From assembly GCA_964523675.1 (NCBI GenBank), contig CAZFZT010000035.1:1-32506 (forward strand): 32,506 nucleotides of DNA. The letters are read 5' to 3'. This document shows, piece by piece, positions 15,101 through 23,438 of this stretch (position 1 is its first letter; the number at the start of each line of letters is the position of its first letter). The stretch is from CAZFZT01 sp964523675. GTDB lineage: Bacteria; Planctomycetota; Phycisphaerae; Phycisphaerales; SM1A02. The notes beneath the pieces were generated by a model that had not been told where the DNA came from, made no database searches, and was given only the letters and a program-made list of their open reading frames with translations. Position numbers and translations under genes: made by a program.

Positions 15101-16309
15101 ATGCCAGGATTACTGAATCTACCACCGGTATCGTCGGACCTCCCCGTCCTCATTGTCGAAGATGACGCCGATTCACGGCACATGCTCTGCCAGTGCATGG
15201 CTCTTGGTGGCATCCGCGCCACCGAAGCGGTCGGGGCGGAGCAGGCCATCGATATTCTCGCCGCCGAGCATCATCCCGTGGTCATTCTGGACCTTTCACT
15301 TCCGGGAATATCCGGCCTGGAGCTTTGCGCCAAGATTCGCGAAGATCGCCGCATTCCCTTCGCCTACATCATCATCGTGACCGGGCGATGCGATCAGCAG
15401 ATTCGCTTCGACGCCATGGCCAGCGGAGCAGATGACTTCCTCACCAAGCCCCTCAACATTGATGAAGTCCTCACCAGAGTCCGCGTCGGGCAGCGGCTGC
15501 ATCTCGCGCATGCGGAAGAGGTCCGGCGGGCATTGATCGATAGTGAGCGCGAAACGCTCAAAGGCGTCATTTCCAACATGGAAGAAGCGCTCAGCGTCAT
15601 CGTGCATGACCTGCGCACGCCGCTCACCGGCTTTCACATGATGCTCGAACTCCTCGAAAACAACCACGCACGAAGTGAGGAGGAATCCCAGTACCTCGGG
15701 ATCATGGCCACCGAAACGCACCGGATGTCCCGGCTGGTCGATCGCCTCCTCACCGTCGCCCGGTGTCAGTCCGGGTGCATTGTTCGCGACTTCACCAGGA
15801 TAGACCTGTGCGAGGTGTGCAAATCCGCAGCCACGGTTCTGCGCGGCCCTGCGGCTGAGCGAGGCATCAGCATCGAACTCGACCTGCCGCCTTCGTTGCC
15901 GATGAACGGCGACCCGGACACGCTCTCGCAGATGCTCGTCAACCTCCTCAACAACGCGCTCACCCATTCCAAAGTCGGCTCCATCACCATCGAACTCAAG
16001 CCGGAAATCTCCCCCAAAGGCAGCGCCGTTGAACTCGTCGTTTCGGATACGGGCGGAGGCATCGATCGCAAGACGCTCGGCCGGCTCTGCGCCGCGCTTG
16101 AAAGCGGAAAGAGCGTGATCGAAGTCGCTCGGGAAACTCGGGCCGGCTTCGGCCTCGCCATCTGCCGCGACATCGCAGTCGCCCACCGTGGCACGCTCAC
16201 CATTGAATCCGCGCCAGGTGAAGGGACGACCGTTCGTGTCCGGCTGCGCACCGATGCAAGTGAATCCACGAAGCGCAAGCCGAAGCAGGCCAGACAGTCC
16301 GCCGCCTGA
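15101..16309 (+). CDS. Response regulator-histidine kinase fusion
   Basis: A 402-residue cytoplasmic signalling protein with order REC, short coiled-coil linker, HisKA, HATPase. In the receiver (about 14-130) the acidic pocket is E20-D22, the phospho-acceptor is D64 (VILDLSLPG), the switch threonine is T94 and the lysine K116. The H-box VIVHDLRTPL puts the phosphorylated histidine at 169. The ATP-binding part has the N-box NLLNNALTHS (281-290), DTGGG (316-320) and AGFGLAI (348-354). All key residues are present, so both halves look active; the receiver probably tunes the kinase. The ATG at 15101 is chosen because homology starts 14 residues later, whereas the 73 codons upstream encode Cys/Arg-rich sequence and overlap repeats. 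Neither a sensory domain nor an adjacent partner regulator is present. It is divergent from motA, but a link to motility is only inference. Confidence 0.9.
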   Translation: MPGLLNLPPVSSDLPVLIVEDDADSRHMLCQCMALGGIRATEAVGAEQAIDILAAEHHPVVILDLSLPGISGLELCAKIREDRRIPFAYIIIVTGRCDQQIRFDAMASGADDFLTKPLNIDEVLTRVRVGQRLHLAHAEEVRRALIDSERETLKGVISNMEEALSVIVHDLRTPLTGFHMMLELLENNHARSEEESQYLGIMATETHRMSRLVDRLLTVARCQSGCIVRDFTRIDLCEVCKSAATVLRGPAAERGISIELDLPPSLPMNGDPDTLSQMLVNLLNNALTHSKVGSITIELKPEISPKGSAVELVVSDTGGGIDRKTLGRLCAALESGKSVIEVARETRAGFGLAICRDIAVAHRGTLTIESAPGEGTTVRVRLRTDASESTKRKPKQARQSAA

Positions 16310-16394
16310 AGCGCGGGGCGACAGCATCCCCGGCCCGCTGCTTCGCCATGCTTCGCATCCTCACAGGGCGCGAGCGTGGCGGCAACGTGATCTG

Positions 16395-18896
16395 TTAGAA
16401 CGGCATTTCCAAAGTGAAACTCAGTGGCTGGGTTTCGTCGCCGTCTTGTTTCATGATGGGAACGGCGAAGTCGATGGCGATGGGGACCGGGCCGAATTGC
16501 GGGATGTATAGCCGCACGCCGGCGCCGATGGAGACGCGGTACTCATCGAAGCCGGGACTGTCGGTGACGGTGCCTGTGTCGGTAAAGATGACTGCTGTTA
16601 CAGCATCGGCGAAGATGGGGAACTCATACTGCGCGCCGAAGAAGATCATCCATTCACCGCCGATCGGATCATCCGCAACCATGCCGCCGGGCGTCAACCC
16701 CTTCGGGCTGACTTCTCTGAAGCGGAAGCCGCGAAATGATCGACCGCCACGGAAGAAGCGTTCGTAGATGGGCGGCCGATCACCGCCGAAGAGATAGCCG
16801 ACTTCGGTGGCAAGTCGGAGCGTCGATTTGCGGCCGAGGAAATCTTCGTTGACCGTCAGGATGATCACATGCTCGGCATTGATGCGGTTGAAGGAGAAGT
16901 CACCGCCGAGCGCGCCGATGCGATCATACGAAAGCGTGAGGCGGCTGCCGTTGCCCGGCCTCGCGATGGTTGAGAAGGTGTTGCGCGTCAGTGCGATGCC
17001 CAGCGCGGTCACCATGTCGGGGCCGGCTGCATCAAAGACATCAACAGGCGCTTCAGGATCAATGCGTGAGAGGCGCACCTGTTCGGCCCGTGCCCGCAGC
17101 GCAACTTCCCAGACATCGCCAAGACGCCGGCCGAGGGCAAGATTGCCGGACATACGCTCCTCGTCATACCTGCGATAGAAGCGACGGAAGTATGAGCCGG
17201 CGATGGTGAGAGAGAAATCGGTCTCAAAGAGGTGCGGCTCGGTCACGCTTGCCGCGTATTCGAAGATTTCATTGCCCGGCCGAAACACCATATTGAACCG
17301 CTGCCCAGCGCCGCGGAAGGCGCGGCCTGTAAAGAGCTCGCTGAAGGAATCGGGGAAGTCAAAGAGGTCGAAGTTGGATTGCGAGAGAGAAATCTCGCCG
17401 AACACGCCGGTGTCAGTTCCATAGGCCACGCCGAAGTTGATCGACCCGGTGTTGCGCTCCTTCACTTCGACAAGGATGTCATGCACAGCAAGCGCGTCTG
17501 ACTCCGGATCGCGCGGCAGCGCCGGCTGAATGGTCATGCGCACATCGTTGAAGAGGCGCGTGTCTCGGATGCGACGTGTCGTGCGGTCGATCTCGGTGAA
17601 GTCGAGCGGCCGGCCGGGCTGGAGCCGAATGTGCCGGCGAATGACGCGATCCTGCGTGAGGAAATTGCCTTGAATGTCGATCAGTCCCACCGTCGCAGGT
17701 GAACCCTCTTCAATGACGAGCACAAGATCAACCTGTGCGGATTCATCAAATCGAAACGGTTCGCTTGCGACAACGCTGGCGCCGACCCGGCCGAGGCGAC
17801 CGTATGACTCGCGGATGATGTCGATGGACTGTCGAATGCGATCACCGCTGTACACATCGCCGGGGCGAATGGCGATCAATTCAGCGAGTTGCTCCGGCGC
17901 GAACACTTCAAGCGGTTGCCCGTCGCGCCGTTCGGTGCGCACCGAACGAAAGCGATACTGCCTGCCTTCAGAGATCAGGAAGATGACCTTCGCTTCGCGC
18001 TCGTCGGGAGAAAGCTCGATCTGCCGATCGACGCGCACATCAAGGTAACCGCGATCTCGGTAGAAACGGTTGAGCGCAGCAACGTCATCGCTGAGGCGAT
18101 CTTCATCGAGTTCTCCTCGACGAAAGAGGATGAGCGAGGTTCGCGTTTCGATCTCAGGCATGAGTTCCTTGGGGGAGTACGCCTCGTTGCCGACGAACTC
18201 AATGGCGCGGATGCGCAGCCGCGGCCCCTCGACGATGCGGAAGAGCAGGATTCCGGTCTGTTCGAGTTCAGCTTCATCCACTGAAACGGACGCAAGGAAG
18301 TGGCCGCGCGTTCGATACACGTGCTCGATCTGCCGCTGCGCGTTCTCGATCTGAAACTCATCACGAGGCGAGCCGCGCAGAATGGCGACCGCCGCTCGCA
18401 GGTCCTGATCCGTCACCAGGGTGTTGCCGACGAACTGCACCTCAAGGATCAAGGGCTGTTCCGTCAACTGGTAGATGACGCGCACGGTTCCGTCATTCTG
18501 AAGCTGAGCGGCTGCGGTCACGAAACGGAACTGCCCCAGCAGCGACAGCCGGGCGACATCATCGCGCACGACGTGTGGGTCATAAGGATCACCCGGCGCG
18601 ATGCGAATGTTGTTGCGAACAAGCTGTTCATCCACGCGCTCAAGGCCGGAAATCACGACATCGCTGACGAGCCGATCGACCAGGTCGCCGGTGTCCTGAG
18701 CCGGAGGTTGCGCAGCGATCGCGGCACGGGTGATGGCCTGCCATGGCGGAATCGGTGAGCCGAGACCGGCCCCGGTCAGACAGCCGACGCTGACGATCAC
18801 GAGTAGTCCGCACAGCAGCCCGGAGGCGTTGATTCTGAATGAGAGCGCACGTTGCGCCGCCGCAGCGTGCAGACCATGGGCGTGGAGGAGGTCCAT
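16395..18896 (-). CDS. bamA: Outer-membrane protein assembly factor BamA (Omp85 family)
   Basis: An 833-residue Omp85 protein. After an N-terminal hydrophobic segment (about 25-45) come roughly five POTRA domains (about 75-430), with typical openings such as SDVVISGLERVDEQLV, ILEVQFVGNTLVTDQDL, RIRAIEFVGNEAYSPKEL and VGLIDIQGNFLTQDRVI. The 16-strand barrel follows, with the loop-6 RGF motif in SFRGFRFREVSPKG and a C-terminal strand ending in phenylalanine (FTLEMPF). BamA folds and inserts outer-membrane proteins, so its presence shows a diderm envelope. The ATG at 18896 is preferred over TTG at 18929; neither has a clear ribosome-binding site. It is divergent from the ECF sigma gene across 108 bases and converges on the kinase gene. 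Confidence 0.93.
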   Translation of the reverse strand: MDLLHAHGLHAAAAQRALSFRINASGLLCGLLVIVSVGCLTGAGLGSPIPPWQAITRAAIAAQPPAQDTGDLVDRLVSDVVISGLERVDEQLVRNNIRIAPGDPYDPHVVRDDVARLSLLGQFRFVTAAAQLQNDGTVRVIYQLTEQPLILEVQFVGNTLVTDQDLRAAVAILRGSPRDEFQIENAQRQIEHVYRTRGHFLASVSVDEAELEQTGILLFRIVEGPRLRIRAIEFVGNEAYSPKELMPEIETRTSLILFRRGELDEDRLSDDVAALNRFYRDRGYLDVRVDRQIELSPDEREAKVIFLISEGRQYRFRSVRTERRDGQPLEVFAPEQLAELIAIRPGDVYSGDRIRQSIDIIRESYGRLGRVGASVVASEPFRFDESAQVDLVLVIEEGSPATVGLIDIQGNFLTQDRVIRRHIRLQPGRPLDFTEIDRTTRRIRDTRLFNDVRMTIQPALPRDPESDALAVHDILVEVKERNTGSINFGVAYGTDTGVFGEISLSQSNFDLFDFPDSFSELFTGRAFRGAGQRFNMVFRPGNEIFEYAASVTEPHLFETDFSLTIAGSYFRRFYRRYDEERMSGNLALGRRLGDVWEVALRARAEQVRLSRIDPEAPVDVFDAAGPDMVTALGIALTRNTFSTIARPGNGSRLTLSYDRIGALGGDFSFNRINAEHVIILTVNEDFLGRKSTLRLATEVGYLFGGDRPPIYERFFRGGRSFRGFRFREVSPKGLTPGGMVADDPIGGEWMIFFGAQYEFPIFADAVTAVIFTDTGTVTDSPGFDEYRVSIGAGVRLYIPQFGPVPIAIDFAVPIMKQDGDETQPLSFTLEMPF

Positions 18897-18997
18897 AGGG
18901 ATTGCGGAGGATACTGGCGGCAGCGGCAATCCACAAGTAAGACTGGTTCATTGCCGGTCCGCTCGAACTCTGCCACCCCTGGCCGGCTCGGCGGTAG

Positions 18998-19003
18998 TAC
19001 AAT
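18998..19003 (+). promoter_or_regulatory. Candidate -10 element for the ECF sigma operon
   Basis: TACAAT lies just two bases before the first ATG (19005). Initiation seven or so bases downstream would fall at the ATG at 19011, which would give a leaderless mRNA; no ribosome-binding site is seen before either ATG. No matching -35 box was found, so the call is weak. Confidence 0.25.
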
Positions 19004-19004
19004 A

Positions 19005-19634
19005 ATGCCGATGATGGATCGAGCTGACGAGCATGTCCTGATCCGCAAGGCCAAGGCCGGCGACGGCTCCGCCATCGAATCGCTCATCCGCGCACATCAG
19101 GAAGCGCTGTATGCGTTCATGCTTCGGCTGAGCGGGCGGCCTGATGTTGCGGAGGACATCGCGCAGGACGCCTTTGTGCGCGTCCTGAAGAACCTCGACC
19201 GGTTCGACACGCAGTTTCGATTCAGCACGTGGCTGTTCACCATTGCGAAGCGACTGTATGTGAATGCGTCGCAGAAGCAGAAGCCGGTGTATGACTCGGA
19301 GCACCTGTGCTTCCTCTCGGAGCAGGGATCGCAACGTCATGCACCATCGCCGGGCGATCTTCACGAAGCGCCGGGCGTGACAACAGCCCGCGCCGAAACC
19401 CTCGACAATGCCCGATGCGTGATTGATGCTGCGCTCGCAGACCTCTCGATGCAGCAGCGCGAGATCGTGCTGCTGTTTCACCAACAGAACTGGCCGATCA
19501 GCGAGATTGCGACGTATCTGAACATGCCTGAGGGCACGGTGAAGAGTCATCTCCATCGGGCGCGCAAGCGCATGCGCGAGTTCATTGAGAAGGATGAGAT
19601 GTACAGCGCGCATGCGCATGAGGTGTGGACATGA
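19005..19634 (+). CDS. ECF-type RNA polymerase sigma factor
   Basis: A 209-residue sigma-70 family protein with only regions 2 and 4. Region 2 shows ALYAFMLRLSGRPDVAEDI and AQDAFVRVLKNLDRFD, with the FRFSTWLFTIAKRL segment of region 2.4; region 4 has LADLSMQQREIVLLFHQQ and the helix-turn-helix SEIATYLNMPEGTVKSHLHRA. The linker between them is long (about 50 residues, Gln/His/Pro-rich). The ATG at 19005 is used; ATGs at 19011 and 19014 are equally possible, and the upstream in-frame extension overlaps bamA and is not coding-like. It leads a three-gene overlapping operon whose second product is a likely membrane regulator. Confidence 0.9.
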   Translation: MPMMDRADEHVLIRKAKAGDGSAIESLIRAHQEALYAFMLRLSGRPDVAEDIAQDAFVRVLKNLDRFDTQFRFSTWLFTIAKRLYVNASQKQKPVYDSEHLCFLSEQGSQRHAPSPGDLHEAPGVTTARAETLDNARCVIDAALADLSMQQREIVLLFHQQNWPISEIATYLNMPEGTVKSHLHRARKRMREFIEKDEMYSAHAHEVWT

Positions 19635-20113
19635 TGCATGCTCATCAAGGCGATCAGCAGCGTCCGCGCAGTGAGGTCGATCCGATCATCGCAGATCGAC
19701 TTCGCGTAACGCAATCACCCGATCTGACGCGGCGCGTCATGGGCCGGCTGGGCTATATGCGCGTGCCGGCACGAGTGGCCCGGCGGCGGCGCATCATGCG
19801 ATGGACCAGCCGGTGCAGTTGCCTCGCCCTTGCAGCTCTGGCCGCTGCGCTGGGACTCAAGGCATTCCAATCATCACCCGAAGCGCGGCGACCTGCCGAG
19901 CTCACCATTCCCGCTGCCGTCGGCCGTGATTTTCAGCAGCAGCAGGAGCGCGTCGGCTCGTTCATTCGGCTGCTTCAGCAGAACCCGGCGGGCGCGGTTG
20001 AGCGTGCTGCGGAGCCGGCCTCGACGACGGATGTGCTCGATAATCCGCACGATCCGCACGAGATTGACGAGGAACTGAATCGCTCGGCCATCGCGCCGGT
20101 ACGATGGGTGTGA
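19631..20113 (+). CDS. Single-pass membrane protein, candidate anti-sigma factor
   Basis: A 160-residue protein with no domain I recognise. It has a hydrophilic N-terminal part (about 1-55, with DLTRRVMGRLGY), an Arg-rich stretch, one membrane helix (about 58-80, CLALAALAAALGLKAF) and a Gln/Glu/Asp-rich tail. By the positive-inside pattern the N-terminus is cytoplasmic and the tail extracytoplasmic, the usual topology of an anti-sigma factor. No zinc-binding HxxxCxxC motif is present. Its ATG overlaps the sigma stop (ATGATG), with GAGG seven bases upstream, so the two are translated together. The role as the sigma partner is inferred from position and topology only. Confidence 0.7.
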   Translation: MMHAHQGDQQRPRSEVDPIIADRLRVTQSPDLTRRVMGRLGYMRVPARVARRRRIMRWTSRCSCLALAALAAALGLKAFQSSPEARRPAELTIPAAVGRDFQQQQERVGSFIRLLQQNPAGAVERAAEPASTTDVLDNPHDPHEIDEELNRSAIAPVRWV

Positions 20114-21774
20114 GTCGCCTCTGCCGCTCCAACTTGAGATTGATATGCGCTGTGCTGCCACTGGCAGCCGCAGCGTTGCAGCTTCATGCGCAGGAGAATG
20201 CCGCCCCAACCGCGCCCCGGGCCGCTGCCGATCCCGCGCCTGCCGCCCGTGCGGCACGCCGGGTTCCTGCGGATGTGAACATGTTTCTTCACATCGAGGA
20301 TGCGGCGGGCATTCGACGTGAACTTGCGCAACGTCCGATCGCGGTGTGGCTTCACCGTGCGGTAACCAACGGCGAAGCCGGCCGGGTGTGGTCGGACGTG
20401 GCGGGGCAGGCGGCGGTCGAGCCTGGCGCGCTTTTCGATGCGCTGCTCGGCCGGCGCATGACGTTTGTGTTGCGGAGCGCGGCTGAAAACAAGGATGAAG
20501 TCGAATGGGCTTTGTTCACGAGAGTGGACAGTCAGATCGCAGAGAAAGCGCTCGCTGCGCTCAAGCCGATCGCGCTCGGGCCGAAGTCGCGGATGGCGAT
20601 GCTCGAACTTCCCGAACATCAACTCGTTCTCGCGCGGCGGGATGACCTGCTTCTCATCGGACCCATGAACCGCAAGCGACTCTTCGAGCAGTTGCTCGAC
20701 AGCGCCGGTGATGGCGGGCCGGAAAAGGAAGCACATCTGGCGGAAGTGCTGGAGCGGGCGGGCGCGCTGCGGCTTCATCGGAGCACGGCGAAACCGGCTC
20801 ACGAGAATGAACTGCCGCGCATCACGCTTTATCTCCGGCACGAGGCGCCTCTGGGCGGGCATTCCCTGGCCGTTGCGGAGTTCAGTCATGCGGCACATCG
20901 CGCAGCGACGGGAAACGACACGGAGGTCTGGCGCGACAACGAACACGAGCCGCATGTGGTCGTTCGGCACTGTGGTTCGTTCGAGACAAGCCCGTTCTCG
21001 CGAGGAATGGCGAAGTCTTCGATTGATTGTTCGGTGCTCAAACAGTTCGACGCTGCGACCGCGCTCGTCATGGTTGAACCGGTCGACGGCGGCCGCGGCC
21101 AACTTGAACTGTTCCTTGAAGTCATGGCAGGCAGGCCGCTCCTTTCGCCGCGGATGCGCGCGGGTCTTGGTGAGCGGCGGCTGCTTGTTGTGGGCACCGG
21201 CGTTGAGGAAGCGCAACCGGATGAGGAATCGGCTCTGCCGGCGCTTGCCGTTTGCTTCGAAACGGCCGAAGGTGAGGCGGACGCCATGGAACTCGATCGA
21301 CATATGCGGTCGTTGTCGAAGCATCTGCGGGAGCAGTTCAATGACGATCAACTCGATCACGTGTCATTTCAATGGAGTGTCGCAGGCGGCGCGCACGGCC
21401 AGTGGTACGTCATCGCATCACATCCGGACCACATGGACGATGTTGTCTCTGCGTTGAGCCGGCCGGCGTTTGCGGCGTGCAATGCCGATAGCGCTCAGCC
21501 GCATTCAAGCGCAGGCCAAGCCGCGCCTGCGCGCAACGTCGCCGGTCTGTACTCGGCCGGCGCGATTGGCGGACGGGCGTTTGCGGCAACGCTTCAGCAG
21601 CTGCGCGAGCATGTTGAGCGGCTGAGTTCCGACGCGCGCGAGCAGGCGGAGCTGCGCGAGATGATGCGCCTTCTCTCGGAACTCGCAGCGGGCCTCGATC
21701 GAGCGCAGTGGCGCCTGCTGCGCCCCAGCGAGACCGAAATCGATCTCGAAGTGGAACTACACCTCGCGCGCTGA
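20104..21774 (+). CDS. Exported protein of unknown function in the ECF operon
   Basis: A 556-residue protein with a signal peptide (about 1-30, LICAVLPLAAAALQLHAQ) and an Ala/Pro-rich stretch before the folded part, which opens with RRVPADVNMFLHIEDAAGIR. The opening resembles large planctomycete periplasmic proteins in which a Pro-Ala-Asp segment precedes strand-helix repeats, but I cannot name the family. The body alternates short strands and amphipathic helices, with a helical Glu/Arg-rich section near 490-530 (QLREHVERLSSDAREQAELRE). It starts ten bases before the end of the membrane-protein gene, so it belongs to the same operon, and is probably a periplasmic member or target of the sigma-controlled system. 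Confidence 0.75.
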   Translation: MGVSRLCRSNLRLICAVLPLAAAALQLHAQENAAPTAPRAAADPAPAARAARRVPADVNMFLHIEDAAGIRRELAQRPIAVWLHRAVTNGEAGRVWSDVAGQAAVEPGALFDALLGRRMTFVLRSAAENKDEVEWALFTRVDSQIAEKALAALKPIALGPKSRMAMLELPEHQLVLARRDDLLLIGPMNRKRLFEQLLDSAGDGGPEKEAHLAEVLERAGALRLHRSTAKPAHENELPRITLYLRHEAPLGGHSLAVAEFSHAAHRAATGNDTEVWRDNEHEPHVVVRHCGSFETSPFSRGMAKSSIDCSVLKQFDAATALVMVEPVDGGRGQLELFLEVMAGRPLLSPRMRAGLGERRLLVVGTGVEEAQPDEESALPALAVCFETAEGEADAMELDRHMRSLSKHLREQFNDDQLDHVSFQWSVAGGAHGQWYVIASHPDHMDDVVSALSRPAFAACNADSAQPHSSAGQAAPARNVAGLYSAGAIGGRAFAATLQQLREHVERLSSDAREQAELREMMRLLSELAAGLDRAQWRLLRPSETEIDLEVELHLAR

Positions 21775-21790
21775 GAAGCAAGCGGCCGCT

Positions 21791-21964
21791 CTACTCACAC
21801 GCGCCCCATGCGGCGAGCAGCTCCAGCAGGTCCGGCACGCCGATGCTGCCGTCATTGGTGATATCGGCGTCCTCGCATCCCGGCGAGAGAGTGCCCCAGC
21901 ACGAGAGCAGCGCGAGCAGGTCCGGCACGCCGACGCTGCCGGTGTCATCCAGGTCGCCGGGGCA
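21791..21964 (-). repeat. Perfect 174-bp direct repeat, copy A (dockerin cassette)
   Basis: Identical base for base to 23439-23612. It encodes exactly 57 residues, starting at the Cys of CPGDLDD and ending with the stop codon after WGACE. Identity ends at 21964 on one side and at 21791 on the other, so the unit is one module plus its stop. Confidence 0.95.
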
Positions 21965-22060
21965 TTGCTCGGGCTTTGGATCGCCTTGCAGGTTCGGATG
22001 AATGCCGAGCATGCTCTCGCCGCCGCCTGCGATGCCGCCGTGTGCCAGACCGCCGCCCAC
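21791..22060 (-). pseudogene. Detached C-terminal dockerin pair, in frame after the TAA of the 420-aa gene
   Basis: An 89-codon frame: a Gly-rich linker (GGGLAHGGIAGGGES, then LGIHPNLQGDPKPEQ) followed by two EF-hand-like dockerin repeats ending WGACE. It is in the same frame as the 420-aa gene and separated from its TAA by only a few bases, with no ribosome-binding site that I can see. The linker resembles the one before the same module in the 1167-aa protein (GGEGGIAGG). It is therefore most simply the severed tail of the upstream gene, lost by a stop codon, or expressed by readthrough. An independent small gene is less likely because there is no signal peptide. Confidence 0.6.
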
Positions 22061-22066
22061 TTCGTC

Positions 22067-23329
22067 TTAGGGGCACTCGAGGTCACAGAGGCCGAGATGG
22101 TTGCATGCACATTCGATGAAGCCCTGGCAGATGCCGATATAGAACGTGCCATCGCAAACGACCTCCAGACCCCACTCGCAGTTGCTGCCGTTGCCGCACA
22201 TTCCCCACGCGCAGGCATCTGGTGTGCAAACTGCTCCAGGTTGGAAGTAACTCGTGGAGTCTGCATTCATCAAAGCGCATGTGGATTGATTGACGACGAC
22301 ACAATTCATGGGAAAGTCTGGCGTCAGCGGTCCGGTCGGCGTGCAGCAAGCGCCTTCCGGGCCGCATGGACATGCCATAGAAGCAGCGAGCGTGCCGAGG
22401 TAGCCGGGAACCTGCCAGGTTGCGAGAGCACAAGAACTGATCAGAGCACCACATGGGATCGAGAGGCCGCCAATGGTTGCGAAAGAACCGAGCGCGCACG
22501 ATCCGGTGAGCGCGGTACAGGTCAGCGCGCCGCCGACTACGAATGCGGCCTCAACCATCCAGCCGGTGTTCCGGCAGATCCAATTCGGCTTGCATGTGTC
22601 GTCACCCGCGAGTCCGCCAGAGTTGAAAACGCTCTTGTTGACAGCGACGTTGTTTTCCCACGCACTGGTCGCGCCCAGCGCGGAGTTCGCCAGCACGGCC
22701 TGTGTCGAAGGACTGTAGGACGCAGGCAGACCTCCGGATGTGAGATCAGCCAGCATTGCAGCACGAACCTCGTCGACCGACACAAACTGACCATCAACGA
22801 GAAGACCGGCAGGTCCAACAGGCGGGAATGCGACTGTCTTGCCGTCAGCGATCGTGACATGCATGGCAGAGTCATCATCGGCAGACTTCGCAACGCTCAA
22901 GGTAACGATCGTGCGATCACTGAATTGCACTGTGAGCGATCCTTCGCCCTGCCCCGAAGGCGCGATAGTGATTTGACCCGTGACGCTGGCCGACAACCGT
23001 GCGCCGCCGTCTCCAAGATCGATCTCGAGCGGTTCCTCGTCGAATTCGAGATCCTGCCACGTCGGCGCCGGGCATTCGCCCCACGAGGTCAAAAGCAAGA
23101 GCAAATCCGGGACCGAAATGTGGCCGTCCTCGTTGAGATCAGCCGGGTGACCGCCGGCGTTCTCACCCCAAGCACCAAGCAGTTCGATCAGATCGGGGAC
23201 CGCGACAGTGCCATCACCGTTGATGTCACCAGGGCAGGGCGGCAATCCGGCGTTGACCACGGTCGCAGTGATAATGGATGCGGCTGTCGCGAAGAGGATG
23301 TGCGTTTGATCGATTCGGGTAACTGTCAT
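22067..23329 (-). CDS. Secreted protein with N-terminal dockerin pair and Cys-rich C-terminus
   Basis: A 420-residue exported protein. The signal peptide (1 to about 28) is followed at once by two dockerin-like calcium-binding repeats (32-87), with DINGDGTVAVPDL and DLNEDGHISVPDL loops and flanking cysteines (CPGD, WGECP). A middle section (about 90-230) is beta-rich. The C-terminal 100 residues are Cys-rich (GACCTPTGPL, CTPDACAWGMCGN, CACNHLGLCDLECP), a pattern common in planctomycete surface proteins. The function is unknown; binding of partner proteins at the cell surface is inferred from the dockerin-like modules. The ATG at 23329 has GGAG six bases upstream; the 154 codons further upstream overlap the neighbouring gene and are not coding. 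The TAA at 22067 cuts it off from an in-frame second dockerin pair. Confidence 0.8.
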   Translation of the reverse strand: MTVTRIDQTHILFATAASIITATVVNAGLPPCPGDINGDGTVAVPDLIELLGAWGENAGGHPADLNEDGHISVPDLLLLLTSWGECPAPTWQDLEFDEEPLEIDLGDGGARLSASVTGQITIAPSGQGEGSLTVQFSDRTIVTLSVAKSADDDSAMHVTIADGKTVAFPPVGPAGLLVDGQFVSVDEVRAAMLADLTSGGLPASYSPSTQAVLANSALGATSAWENNVAVNKSVFNSGGLAGDDTCKPNWICRNTGWMVEAAFVVGGALTCTALTGSCALGSFATIGGLSIPCGALISSCALATWQVPGYLGTLAASMACPCGPEGACCTPTGPLTPDFPMNCVVVNQSTCALMNADSTSYFQPGAVCTPDACAWGMCGNGSNCEWGLEVVCDGTFYIGICQGFIECACNHLGLCDLECP

Positions 23330-23438
23330 GGTTGGTCTCCAGTATACCGACAGGCGTTGCACATGGCCGCCAGAAAAAAAGGAAGGAATGGAAGATGGTC
23401 CGCATGTCGGTCGCCACGGCGACATGGCACATCTCCGC

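Noticed and set aside
15296..16327. 343-codon minus-strand open frame opposite the histidine kinase
   Set aside because: It is the antisense of a gene with intact REC, H-box, N-box and G-box motifs; long antisense frames are expected at this GC content.
16310..16394. Possible terminator between the kinase gene and bamA
   Set aside because: Only a four-base GGGG/CCCC stem is visible, without a T-tract on either strand.
19975..21360. 461-codon minus-strand open frame opposite the exported protein of the ECF operon
   Set aside because: Arg/His-rich with no hydrophobic core or motif; the sense frame has a signal peptide and operon overlap.
23403..23426. Possible terminator after the 1167-aa gene (GTCGC-CGTG-GCGAC hairpin, T-rich stretch further on)
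   Set aside because: The T-tract begins about 22 bases after the stem, too far for an intrinsic terminator, and the outer stem is bulged.
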